DNA of 64,000 nucleotides, from assembly GCA_023846275.1 (NCBI GenBank), contig CM043868.1, positions 8,451,653 to 8,515,652 on the forward strand. The letters are read 5' to 3'. The notes below the pieces were generated by a model, which did no database searches, was not told the DNA's origin, and saw only the letters and a program-made list of their open reading frames with translations. Both the position numbers and the translations under genes were made by a program. Below, piece after piece: positions 37,751 through 50,135 of the stretch; within the stretch, counting starts at the first letter, position 1, and each line of letters starts with the position of its first letter. The stretch is from Vanilla planifolia. Taxonomy: Eukaryota; Streptophyta; Magnoliopsida; Asparagales; Orchidaceae.

Positions 37751-40700
37751 AGAGGTTACAATAAGTCAAGCTATTGGTAAAAGGTATTTGCATTACATGG
37801 AACAATATTAACATAGAGGAAAATAAAGCTACAAGGGCCCTTGATAAAACAATATGTCAAAAAACTTGAAAAGACACTAATAAAATATAAAAGTTAAAGG
37901 CTACAATAATAATGGAGAAAGCCAAAATTCCCTACATTCAAAAATCATACAAGATACTCAAACTTGGTGTATAAGAAGGCTTGAAAGATGGCATTCAAAA
38001 TCAATGCTTGAGCTCAACACAATTTCCTTGGTTCAATATGTTGGTGGGCATCATTTCATATGTTTTTTTAAATTAGAAAGTCACATTAATAATTTCTACT
38101 TTTATTGTCTTGGCACAATCACGAATCATAGCATATTATTAGTGCTCACTAGATACTATTCATTATTACTAATCATCAAATATGTATACCCTTAGATTTA
38201 GAAATGTATGCATGCTGGAAGTTATTGTTTCTCCACATATTCAATGTAACGTACGATGCTTTCAAGCACATTCAATGGGACAACCAAAGTGATGAAACCA
38301 TCTACTATTTATTTTTGCTCATTGTGAGACTTAGACAATTCATGCTTCATTCTTCAATGGTATGTACTCAGTGATACTCCTACATTAGTACTCCATACTT
38401 AGATGTCGCAAATTACTCTACTTGAATGACAGATTGGGTAAGTTTTATCATTATTTTATAGGTATGAAGATAATTCCCATGCACTCTAGATTAATACAAT
38501 CATTGTAACATTTGTTGTATGCTTCATACACTTTGGCCCAATTCAGCTAAGTGCATTTGATCGTTCACTATTCATTTTATTGTCTCTTCAGAAATAAAAT
38601 GATTCATACTACAAAGACCCTAATTCACTTTAATTCTTTGTCATACTACAACAATGGCAACAAACTTCTGCATCGACTATGTACATGGATACATACTTTT
38701 TAAGTCCTTTCTTCTTATTTGGTATGCCAAATAGATATTTGTCTTGGCCTTTCATGACACACACCTATAATGTTTATCCTATTAACAAAATGTTTTAATT
38801 ATAAAAGGTATATAATTTTCTAAAGATGGACAATTATTTATAAAGTATCAATAATTCACAAACAATTATAAAATTTCATAAAATTATTATTTTAATCAAA
38901 ATTTTTATCTCTAATGATAATAGTATTCTTTTTCTCTCCTTTAAGCTATGATCCATTACCTAATAGATAGTTATTAATTTATATTATGAATAATGAAAAT
39001 TTTCTTTACAATTTAGTTAAATATTATTTGTATTGGGATTTAGTCTCAAAATTTAAAATAATTATGGATATTTCATTTTTTTTATTTTCTCTTTAGCTTC
39101 ACAAGTACTCTTTTAGATTGGTTACTTCATAGCACCTTGATTTTATTTGTTTTTGTGCAACTTCCCTTCTTTTGTTAGAATTTTGACAATTTTTTTCATA
39201 GCTTAAGTTTGATTGTACTTACATGACATTTGGATCAAATTTATGACATTTAAAGAATCTACCTCATTTTTTCTCAATGAGCAAAGTTAAAGGTCATGCG
39301 ATGTCATAGGCCACTTGTTTTATTATTTGAAAATGACTAATAAATCATAGTTGTAATTTTCTTTTTTTTATGAATCTAGTGATTCCTCTCATAGGACTTT
39401 GATGAAGACATGATCATCATTTCAAAATTTTCTTTCTATTGCTTAGAATCATGGAACATCCTTTAACACTCTTATGATTTTGAATATTGTCTTTTATAAG
39501 CTACAAATTTTATATGGGTTTGATATACTTTTTGGTCCCTATAGTGTATTTTTAATTTGAAAAACTAACATAATTATATATGACATTTTGTTCCATAAAG
39601 TGCTTTAAATGGAGTCATTTTAATGCTTGATTGCTAACTATTATTATAAACAAATTTAATCAAAGGTAAACGATGTTGTAGCCTTAGTCATTACATCACT
39701 TTTTTTATGATAATAATACTATTTATATTTATGTTATCAATTATTTTTCTTGAGTATTTTAGAACATAAATCTCAAAAAAATAAGAAGTATTTATTTAGG
39801 GAGCTTAATCAAGTGTTTTATGAAGTAATCTAAATGCAAAGACATGCAAAGAGTGTTGGTGGCTTTGCTCAAGCTTAACTCAATTTATAAGTCATTTGGT
39901 TATTATTCAAATTCTTTGTTGAGTGGCTACCTATTTGGAGATTATCGTTTATATTTTATTTGGGTTAGAATTGTTAAACTTATCACTTGATATTGATATA
40001 CTTGAGTATTTTATTTAGGTTATTTATTTCATAATGGCTATATAGTATGATGTTCAATATCATACTTGGCTATATTTATACAATATGAAGCTTTTATGTT
40101 GTAATTGTATGTTCTAGTAAAAATCTTACATAAGTAGTTAAACATACTTACTATGCATACTAGTGATTATTATATTATACAATTACAACATCATTTTGTT
40201 ACTATTTTGTAAAGTGTATAAGTATAAAGTATATGTTATAATTATATATTTATTAACAGTCACATTCATTACATGGTATAAGTATAATATTTGTATCATA
40301 TAAGTCAATGAATTAATATATAAAATTATTTCATGTATAAGAATATTAATACATTAGACTTATAAAATTACTATTAAATATAGAAGTATAAACTCGATAT
40401 CATATTAATATGATAGTTATGTCATAGGAGTATGTTTATCACTTAGTATATGTTACATGTCATACTAAGAAGATCTATACATTAGACTTATAAAATAATT
40501 GACTTTACAACATGTGTTATCGTACTAATAAGATTAGATTTATAATATGTGTATTGCTATCTCAACTAATTAATATATAGATCATACAATAATTTAAAAT
40601 TTACAATCATAACATAAGACATTTTCATGAAAGTTTAACTTTTGTAAAAATTTGTATCATACAGTGACAATCTACATTCATGTTAATCTTTAATAAGTGA

Positions 40701-41200
40701 GACTTATCTCAGAAGTCAGACAAATTTTAGATTAGTTTCAACCATGTTAGTATGATACATACTTATCATAAAGTTTGGTTTAAAAATATAGCTATTTATT
40801 AGATATATACTTCGCATATAAAAAACTAACCTTTATGATCCTACATTGTACAACATTTACTTATGAGTTTAGAATTTTCCGTAAGAGAATTTGTGTTATT
40901 TGTAATATATGATATCATTACTCTTGTACAACACATTTGAGCTAACAAAAAAGAATTGATTAGACATGTGGATCATTCAAGGATATATAATTTGAATACC
41001 TATCATCTTTGTAATATTTTATTAACATATTAATATGATCTGAATCTCATGAGCATAAAGGATAGTTAGAGCTTTTTAGGAATGTGATTTTATTAATTTT
41101 ACCTTCTTTATTTGCATTTAATACACTTTCTCATATAAATAGAGATGAAAAATAATAAGAAAAAATAATGCTTCAACTTACAACTAAAGCATTAGAATTC
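37751..41200. other. No recognisable gene; AT-rich DNA with one dispersed repeat piece
   Basis: Nothing coding is visible. Short frames such as 38004-38195 (+) match nothing. About 38.80-39.04 kb is a copy of a repeat seen again at about 55.78-55.99 and 56.91-57.08 kb (listed separately). About 40.0-40.9 kb is rich in ATCATA/TATGAT/TATAAGTATA words and could be the 3' LTR region of gypsy fossil 4. A TATA-like TCATATAAATAGAGATG lies near 41.13 kb, in plus orientation. Confidence 0.4.
38800..39040 (+). repeat. Dispersed repeat piece shared with the 55.7-57.1 kb duplication
   Basis: The order GGTATATAATTTTCT, ATAAAATTATTATTTTAATC, ATGATAATAGTATT, CTCTCCTTTAAGCTATGATCCATTACCTAATAGATAG (read in short words) and TTTCTTTACAATTTAGTTAAATATTATT follows that of both units of the tandem duplication at the right of the window. 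The match ends near 'ATATTATTTGTAT' here. Confidence 0.7.
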
Positions 41201-44200
41201 CTTTACGACATCATTTTAAGCTTAGTTTGTATTTTATTTCTGATTACAATATATTTTTAATATTTTTACCTCTCATTTAGTAATGTAACACTTTTTCTTG
41301 AAGGATTAAGGTATAAGTTTTTATACAAAATATTCAAAGTGTTGTATACCCTTACACTTTCCTTTATCTAAATTTAGATGCAAGATAATATAAATAAGAT
41401 TGTTTTTGACTAAGAATTGGTTGATGCACTTTGCTAAATCTTTTTCATAAGGGTTGTAAAGTAATACTTTTGTAGTTAAGCTATTCACAAAAGGAAAATA
41501 GAATCTCACTTAATACATTCTAAGTTTAATCATCTTAAACAAGGTATTAAACTTCATTTAGTTTGGTAGTATATTGTACATCATTTTTTCTTTATGTCAT
41601 ATTATTTTTTAAGTGGGTGCTGAAGTATTATTGAGCCATATTGTATAAATCAAGTTTTATTCTTATAAGCTTGATTCTTATTAAATTGTACCCTTACTTA
41701 TTATGACAAAAGGTAGTAGATTTGTAAAAAAGTACCCCTATCATCTATAGTGAAAGAGATTGGCTTTATAAAATTTTATGTCTACCTACTATGACAAAAT
41801 AGAGTGATTTTGTCATGGAAGATTGGTCAGGTCAGTTGATGGTAGATATAAGTAAAAGTTTTGCCAAACCTCCAAAAACACGTAAGTGCTTTTTCTATTT
41901 GCTTTTTTAGCTTTGATTCTCTTATTACTTCATGTTATCACTATAACATATTTTTTCAAAAGCTAATCATGACTTTTTAAAATATCACCAAGAGCAATTA
42001 ACATAATAATTTATTAGTCTTATTTGATTACTTGAGTTAGTTAATCAAAAGGATTATAATATTATTTAAATAAGAGATTTTTGTTGTAATCTTATCAAGC
42101 TATTATATTGACACAAGTGTTTCCTATAACAAAGGTACTTGATTTGCTAATTTTGATTTGAGTCAAGAATAATCTGATATTGAATTAAATTGAGAAAGAG
42201 TGTATTTTAGCTTATGCATAGAATAAAATTAAGTTTTGTATTTGTACAATTCACTCGTCTTTTATGTACATTAGTCGCTTACATTTCCGACAAGAATCAT
42301 AGCTACGACAAAAATCAAGTCCACACAACCTAAGAATATCCTTCAGTGTTTAGATAATGCTTGTAGTCTGGCCATCTTTTGATGGATGGAATGTTGTATT
42401 TAGGTATAATTGAGTATCAAAGGCTTATTGAATCCTTCATAGAAATTGAGAGAATCTCGATTGGACACAAATGTCCTTTGGCATCCCATGAACCCTCAAA
42501 ATCTGATCCACGTAAATTTGTAGTAGCATTTTTCACATATATGTGGTTTTCGTTGATAAGAAATGAGCCAATTAGTGAGTCTATCCATAATTATCCATAT
42601 ATTACTCTACCCTTGGCTAGTTTTAATCAATCTGGCACAAGGCTTGTATCTCTTCCAATTTGTATATTGGTATACATAGAGGTTTCAATAACGACTAGAT
42701 TTTTTATGTTATCCCTAGACTTGTTAACTTATTAAGAACTTATTAAGAAAATGATTTATATCTCTTTCATTCCTAGTCACTAAAATGTTTATTTAATATA
42801 TGATACATTCTAATTATTCCTAGATGTATAATCTCTATCTATATGCTTGTTGTAGCAACATATATTTTATCTATTCTTGATTTGGTGTATATAAACTATT
42901 TTTAAAATGCAATATAATTCTCATAATTCAAATAGAAATCTAATTCTTGACCTTCCAAAAAGTTTCTTTTATCTTTTATATTTCTTCTTCCTTATCATGA
43001 CATTCCTTGAAGTTTCATAGCTAATATGTTGTAATTACAAGTCAAGTAAAACTTTTTCTATTTTTTGTTCATAAAGCGTTCATTGTAAGGGAAATCATCT
43101 CCATACGTAACTAGGCTTCTTTAACATTGGTAATATAATTTAAACTTGCTTTGTTACTTAATACATTTGATAATACATTGGCTTTCCATAGATGATATAT
43201 CTATATCATAATTATTTATTAATTATAATCATTGCCTTTTCATTTGATTTAACTCTTATATAAATATATATTTAAGACTTTAATGTTTAGAATATATTTG
43301 AGTCTTTATACCATTTAAGCAGTGCCTCAAAATTTTAAAAGCAAATATTATGTCAACTAATTCTAAATCATGACACAATAATTATTTCCATATGGCCATA
43401 ATTGATAGGAAGCATAAGCTATAACATTTCTATTTTTCATTAAAAAGATGCCTAATCCTTTTAGAGACACATTAATATATAATTGGAATTCTTTCTCGTT
43501 CTTAGGTAATGTCAACACTAGTAAAGATTTGAATTTTTCTTTGAAAGTATAAAAACTATTTCATATGTTTCATTCCACAGAAAAGGAACTATTTTTTCTA
43601 GTCAACTAGGTCAAAGAAATAGCTATTTGAGAAAATCTTTTGAGAAACTTTTAATAATATCTTAAACCACCCCCAAAAATCATAAATTTTGTAACATTTT
43701 TAGGTTTTGGCCAGTAAACTATTGTTGCAACTTTTTGTGTGCCCATTTCTAATCCTTTGGCATAGATTATACATCCAAAGAATTATAGTTTTGATAGCCA
43801 AAAATTATATTTTGAGAAATATTTGCATATAATTGACTCTCCTTTAACTTTTATAATACAAGATGTAAATGTCTTTCATGTTTGCTTTCACCTTTAAAAT
43901 ATATCAATATGTCATTGATGAGCATGAACACAAAGCTATTTAACAATTACCTAAACACTTAGTTTATAAGGTCCATGAAAGTGGTTGATGCATTTGTTAG
44001 TTTGAATTATGTATCGAGAACTCATTATACCTATACTTGGTATGAAATATGATTTTTGGTATAACCATCTTCTTGATCTTAAGCTAGTGATACTTAGATC
44101 GTTAATTCATCTTTGAAAATACCTCTACTTTTAAAGTTGGTCAAATAACTCATTCATATGAGAAAATAATATTTTTACTTAATGGCCATTATGTTTGATT

Positions 44201-46223
44201 CTTCATAGTCCATACATATATGTAGATTTTTCATATTTCTTTTTCATAAACAATACTGATGCTCCCCAAGGTGAGATAGTCAGTCTAATAAAGCTTATAT
44301 CTAAGAGCTCTTGTAATTGGTTATTAATCTCCTGAGGGCTAATTAATGCCTTACAAATATAGTGCTTTGGAGATTTGTTTTTTTAAAAGAACTAGACTGA
44401 TTACAAACTCAACCTCTAAGTTAGGTGGTAATCTTAGAAGATCTTCTAGAAATACTTTAGAATAGTTGTAAACTATAAGCACATCTTGTGGTTACATTGC
44501 TTCCTTGCTAAATAGTTGTATCAAAGCCAAGAACCTTTTTAACCCTTTATGAATTAATTTTTAAGCCTTTATTGTCAATATTAGGGGTATCTTTCTTTAC
44601 CAAAAAAATGACTTTGGCACCATCCTTTGTATGAAATTTAAGTTTCTATTCTAAATAGTTGATAGTCACTTGATGTCGCAATAGATAATCGTTTCTCCAA
44701 ATGGTATCAAATTATTTTATGTTTTTAATAATAACTAATTGAGAAATGAAGCTTTTTTTCTCTATTTATTTTATTTTTTTATGTATTTATCTACTTTATT
44801 CTCTTCTCTTATAAGCAAAGTAGCTAGGGATGATGAATCTAATGTGCATGTACATATTAGCATTTTTGTTATTAATGAAACAAAAATAAATGAATGAAAT
44901 ACATTGTAATCAAATAAAACATTCATAGGTTGGTTCAATAATAATGAATAATTTATGATCATGTTAGGTGATGATGGATCCTCCTTCTAAGTAAAAACAT
45001 GCACCATAAGTCGAACCACTTTTGGTTAAGAAGTTGCATCTCATTCTTTGCCTTTGTAGGACTAGTTGAATTTGGGTCCTTAGCATTAAAACCACCATTT
45101 GAAATTCCTTCATGAGTGCTTTTTGGACATTGCAAAGCAAAATTTTCAACATCATAAGAACAAAGTGATTTGATAGTACTTTTCTTAAAACTTTCTCTCC
45201 TATGATTCTTGTCACAAATTTTGCATATCAATTTGTTCTTTGATTTGTGTGCCTTTGATCCAAATGGTTTGTTCTTTTTGTCTTTTTACTCATTTGAATG
45301 AGAAATTGATATCCTTTTTCAATGGCCTTTCTAACTTCCATTATATTTTGATCATACTCTTTGTGTCTTACTACCATTATATTGTGAATAGAGTTCCATA
45401 ATCCTTTTCGAAATGGGTGGAACTTTTGTCTTTTTTGGCTACAATATTTAGAGTTTACCTTGCAAGTCTAGAAAAAAATTGTTCATCATGTGCAATTGTC
45501 AGTCCTCTTTCATATAACATGGATAGTTTATCATGAAATTTCTCTCTTACCAACTCTAGAACATACCATTCTAAAAAATACATCGCAAAACTCATTCCAA
45601 GAATTTTTGAGTTGGGTTTACCTCAAAATTGGAGTCTCCTCTGACCTCTCCACCAATGTTTGGTACTACAATCCAAAGTATGCACCACTGAGGCAAACTC
45701 CTCTATATTCTAGGCAACCCAAGCCATCTAGGAGCATTTTGATTGTTTCCAACCAATTTTTCATCTAGAATGGATACACCATATCTATAAGATGTGATAA
45801 TCATGCCTTCTAGAGTTTTGCTATGGTCAATTAGTTTACAATGGTCCATGTCTTCTAGTTTTTCTAGTTGCTCATTCTTATTAGGATTGCAACTCCATTG
45901 ATATCATTATTATTTCCTAGTCATGGTTTCCTCAAGAAGGTGCTTGCATTCCCCTTCTATTGCATGAACTTTAGATTTCTTCTTCATATAAAGTGAAATT
46001 TCCAAAATCTTCTTAATACATCTTCAAAAGGTAAACACATGTCCACAACATATTTTTAAAATAATTTTCACTATTCAAGATACATCATAAATTTCTTTAT
46101 TATATTCCTCAAATTATCTCCTTAATAATCTTTTTGATATATTCCAAAAATTTGTCTATCATAATGCATCATTAATTCCATAATTCTTTGCATGTTCCAC
46201 TTATGATATTGCCTCTGATAACA
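41200..46223 (-). mobile_element. Ty3/gypsy fossil 4
   Basis: On the minus strand the parts run from high to low coordinates. A primer-binding site lies at about 46.21 kb and gag remnants at about 45.8-45.4 kb. The double zinc-binding region spans about 45.23-45.09 kb; CKICDKNHRRE followed by CSYDVENFALQCPK matches 'CPKCGKNHPGEC...CFNCGKPGHFARDCPK'. Protease (about 44.95-44.78 kb) shows an MNVLFDYNVFHSFI stretch. Reverse transcriptase (about 44.37-43.8 kb) shows INNQLQELLDISFIRL and SPWGASVLFMKKK, as in the gypsy RT start. RNase H is weakly seen near 43.4-43.0 kb. Integrase (about 42.72-42.2 kb) has a core like 'DRLTN-HF...GVP--IVSDRD'. The copy is old, with dozens of breaks. A 118-codon plus-strand frame at 42379-42735 is antisense to the integrase and not a gene. 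Confidence 0.87.
46209..46223 (-). promoter_or_regulatory. Primer-binding site of gypsy fossil 4 (tRNA-iMet type)
   Basis: The minus strand reads TGTTATCAGAGGCAA. This agrees at most positions with TGGTATCAGAGCCAG, the complement of the 3' end of plant initiator-Met tRNA that most gypsy and copia elements use. It lies just upstream of the gag remnants and directly after a GGGTGAGGA stretch, where a 5' LTR should end. Confidence 0.65.
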
Positions 46224-49200
46224 TCCTCACCCTTTTTTTCTAAAGTATTGTATAGGATATTTAAATTAAATGCTATTCTAATTAAGCTATTTTTCTAATT
46301 TCCTTTAGTGTTTTACATGTCAAATAGTAAGCATGACTCCTCTTTAAGTTTTTATGTAAAAACGGAAATCATGTATACAAAAACGAGTTTAAGAACATAA
46401 TAACAAAACAAAGTGTGTAGGATCCCATTATAAGCTCTAGTTATGCTAACATACCATACTTTTGTCAACATAAATTCATCAATTCCTAGGTTCTTACCCT
46501 AGATTTGTCAAAATCTATATTTTTTCATCCTAGATGGTTCATTCTAGGTCTTAACATACATATATCCATTTCTTCATTTTCTCTTTAATTAATGTCCATT
46601 TCTAAGTTATTCTTCTATGTTTATTATCTTCTAGAAATTTTTGTTAGGTTCATTATTTGTCTTATGACTTTCCATCCTTGGACCTTAATTGCACTCTTGA
46701 TTTATTTTTTTCTTTTACTTAAATATGCAAATATGAATTGGGTTGGCAAAAAAAGTTTAAAACCAAAACCATTTTTTCTCAAACCATTAATATATATATA
46801 CATAACTAACTAAATTTTTAGGAAAAATAAAATCTTAATCTTTTTTTGATACTATAAAAATAGATTGGCATAGAAATCCTCTAAATAGAGATCTCATTCA
46901 ACATTATCTCCCTTAAAATAACATTTCTTACTTTAAAAGTAAATATACCTATTTTTTTCTTTGAAAACATTTACCATATAGTTTTTCTTTACAATGAGAT
47001 GTTTCAAACTTTTCTTTTAAGTCACAAAAAAATAAAAATCATGCAAAATTAAAGGATTTACAATTTTGTTGGAAACATAAAAAGGATCCTAATTATTTTT
47101 ACTATTATGCAACAATTACAACTTATCTCACACAAATTCTTTCTATTGAAATAATGAAGTATGCATCCCAATGGATTATATTCTACAACATGATATCTAA
47201 AACAACATAAGTATATTGCGATTGGTTAGGTCATCTCTCTATTCCATATAGTCAAGAAAAGGACAAGTTAATCAACACTAGCTTAGTAGGTAGTGTACTT
47301 CCTTTTGCATGCATGTCAATATAAGTTTTAGATCATATAATATGTTTAAATAATATCATCACAAGAAAATAAATAAAGTAAAATATGTCAAAATACCTAT
47401 GCATATGAAACAAAAATGTTTTTAAAATTTTGTTACTCTACATTTCTTATTTTTTTATTTTGCTTGTCCCTTCACCTTTTCTAATTTCATAGTTCCTAAA
47501 ATATCACTGTTAAGTTCACAAATTAAATCAATTTTCTCATCTGTAGATCTTATCCTTTCAAAACATTTCTTTTTTTGGTTACACCTTTCAAAAGTCTCCT
47601 TATATAATCAAACCCAAGGTAACCTTGCCTTTTTATCCTTGATTATGTTTCTGACCTTATTCTCATAGTTACATTATCTTTCTAACTTTAAAATTTTCAA
47701 AGATAGTAATTAATAAAATGTTTATGAAACTTTTCTCATCCCACAGGTTAATTCTCATACAAAAAGTTTTGCATACTAAGCATTAATGCCATATAAGAAA
47801 ATTTGGAAAAAAATTTGAAAACCAGGTGAAGAATACATCACACATAACTTAACATATAAGTCCAAGAAGCAAACATCACCAAAATGTTAATTTATACTTT
47901 AATCCAACCTCACATATTAAAGATTAGTAATTTTCTATTATTAAAAATATAGGAGCATGATGTCCACAAGAAGGGTAAACAATGCAACATATAAATATCA
48001 AGTGAATTTAAAAACACAAATAACTTAGCAAATGAAGACTTTAGTATTCTTAATCTTCTTGGCTTATATAACACTTATATTAGAAAATATTATTATGTTT
48101 CACAAAGTTTGTTTTGTTGTAGTGTAAGATAAAGACACAAAAAATTTCATATTGTTCAATCTAAACTCAGATCCATAACCATCCCTAACCAAATGGCTAA
48201 GCAAAACTACTAAACATTGGCTTAATAAAAGCTTACATCATCCATTTAAAAAAACCTTATAAAATGAGTTTAATACAAACTTATAATATCGACTTAATAA
48301 ATGATTACAACATCATCTTAATAAAATCTTACACTTAATAGAAGCACACAAATGCTAGCTTAACAAAAGTATACAAAGAAAGGTTTAAATGAAAGGTCCT
48401 AAAAATGGAATAAAAAGAAACAAGAAAGCTCAATATAGAAGTCCTAAAACCAAAAAAACAATTAAGCAAGAGACATGCTACTATGATGTTAAAGCAATAA
48501 AGAACAATATATAATAAAGCACAAAAGAAGTAATTTACAAATATAATGCAACTTAGCACAGTGAAGGAAGATTATGATGAATATTCCAAGCTATATGCCA
48601 AGGCCTTACACTTCCCTCTTCATAAAAATGATGAAATCTAAAGTTCTTTCTCAAGAATAATCAAGCTAAGCATTAGAATTATCTCTCATATTTGGATGAT
48701 TTTAAAAAACCATGTCAAATCTCACACATTGCTTTAAATTCTCCTCTAATAGCTATATCAAAAACCATTCAAACTAATAATTTCTCACATTATAAACTAA
48801 TCATACCATCTTATCTACTGTACCATACAATTGTGATGTAACACTTTGTTAAATGGTCATCCTTTTATGATGAATCATCATACAAGTATCAATACTAAAA
48901 TTTAACAATTCTAAACTCTAAAAAATATTATGTATCATGCATATCAAACACAACATTATGTTGTTTAACAAGCTAATGTAAATGATCATAACATATCAAT
49001 CTAGTATGATAAGCATATCGTACTTTTTCAATGCAAATATGTTTAATATATGAAAAAGATTTCAACACTAGGCTCTTGGGTGAAATATCATCATATAGGT
49101 ATGAAGATAGTCTTAAATAGCTACAATGGGAATGTGCTTGCTTATATTCTAGAACCTCACTTCTCAATCTATTGATATATTAATCATACTTGTAAAAGGG

Positions 49201-49650
49201 TGATAATATTCTTGTACAATAATGGACAACTTGTTTATATAACATAATTTAGTTTGATTATTTTGTCTCATCCTACTAAGAAATATATTATACAAGTATG
49301 AAGTATAATGTCATATTATATGAAGCTTTAAGCCTTCCATCTGAATAAGCATCTCTTTGGGTAAGTATTAGCATATTTGTAGGATAAGGATATCATACAT
49401 GTATGATAAGTTCACTTAAACTAAGATCACTCTCTATTGATTCTCTGTATAATCTATATGATGGTTAGTCATATTGTATGATAGGTATCCTCATAAAAGT
49501 TTGATAAGGGCCAACCATGCAATCTTCACTTAATTATATTATAGAAAACATAAAAGCAATCAAAATAGAATACACACCTTAACAAAAAGTGATTTAAAAC
49601 ATTTAACATGTCAATAAAAAATCTTTAAATTCTTATTCATCAGGTGATTT
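46224..49650. other. Probable 5' LTR region of fossil 4 plus unassigned AT-rich DNA
   Basis: The DNA directly right of the primer-binding site should begin with the 5' LTR of fossil 4 in minus orientation. Its outer end was not found. The stretch contains no coding domain. It includes an irregular repeat of about 24 bases (48215-48375) and a zone rich in ATCATAC/GTATGAT words (48.8-49.5 kb). Open frames at 46592-46813 (+), 48335-48559 (-) and 48973-49167 (-) are low-complexity. Confidence 0.4.
48215..48375. repeat. Degenerate ~24-base direct repeats (CTTAATAAAA-type)
   Basis: The core CTTAATAAAA(T/G) or a close variant begins at about 48221, 48267, 48293, 48317 and 48359. That is mostly at multiples of about 21-26 bases, each followed by a CTTA(C/T)A-like word. 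The array is short and decayed. Confidence 0.6.
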
Positions 49651-49699
49651 ATTATAAGACATTTTGATATGTGTATCAACCCTTGCATGTGTTCAATTT

Positions 49700-50135
49700 G
49701 CTGGGGTTGATGCACGCATGCACCTCATGTTTGGTATATAAAAACTTACCACACCTACAAATGTGCATAGATTCTACATGCACATAACAACAAGGGACAC
49801 ATGAAACCCATGCACATTTAGAGTCATCCACACATGGGTCATTGTACTAGTCAACTCAATTTGCAAAATTATAAGTTTTGTTAAAAGCCACATGTATCTT
49901 TTGGTAATTCAAATATTATGTATTTTATAAAAATAATATTATATCTAACCTTTATATAAAGGGATAAGAATGATGAATGAGTAATTTGAACTTTTTAGAG
50001 TTCTCAATCTTCTCATAGAAAATGCTTTGTTCTCCTACTCTTTCTTCTTTAGTTTCTCACCATTAATTATGATTTATTCTTCCATTATTATGGCTCAAAC
50101 AAGGTATACTATCATGGGCTCAGAACGAGAACCCT
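49700..50135 (+). repeat. Probable 5' LTR end and leader of gypsy fossil 5
   Basis: A TATATAAAGGGATAAGAATG promoter-like stretch near 49.96 kb is followed by CTTTCTTCTTT-type pyrimidine runs (about 50.03-50.06 kb) and then the gag leader of fossil 5. About 50.11-50.14 kb reads TATCATGGGCTCAGAACGAG, a possible but poor primer-binding site. The far end of the LTR was not located. Confidence 0.4.

Noticed and set aside
42379-42735. 118-codon plus-strand frame, one of the longest in the window
   Set aside because: The opposite strand carries gypsy integrase sequence in the right place and order for fossil 4, so this frame is only its antisense.
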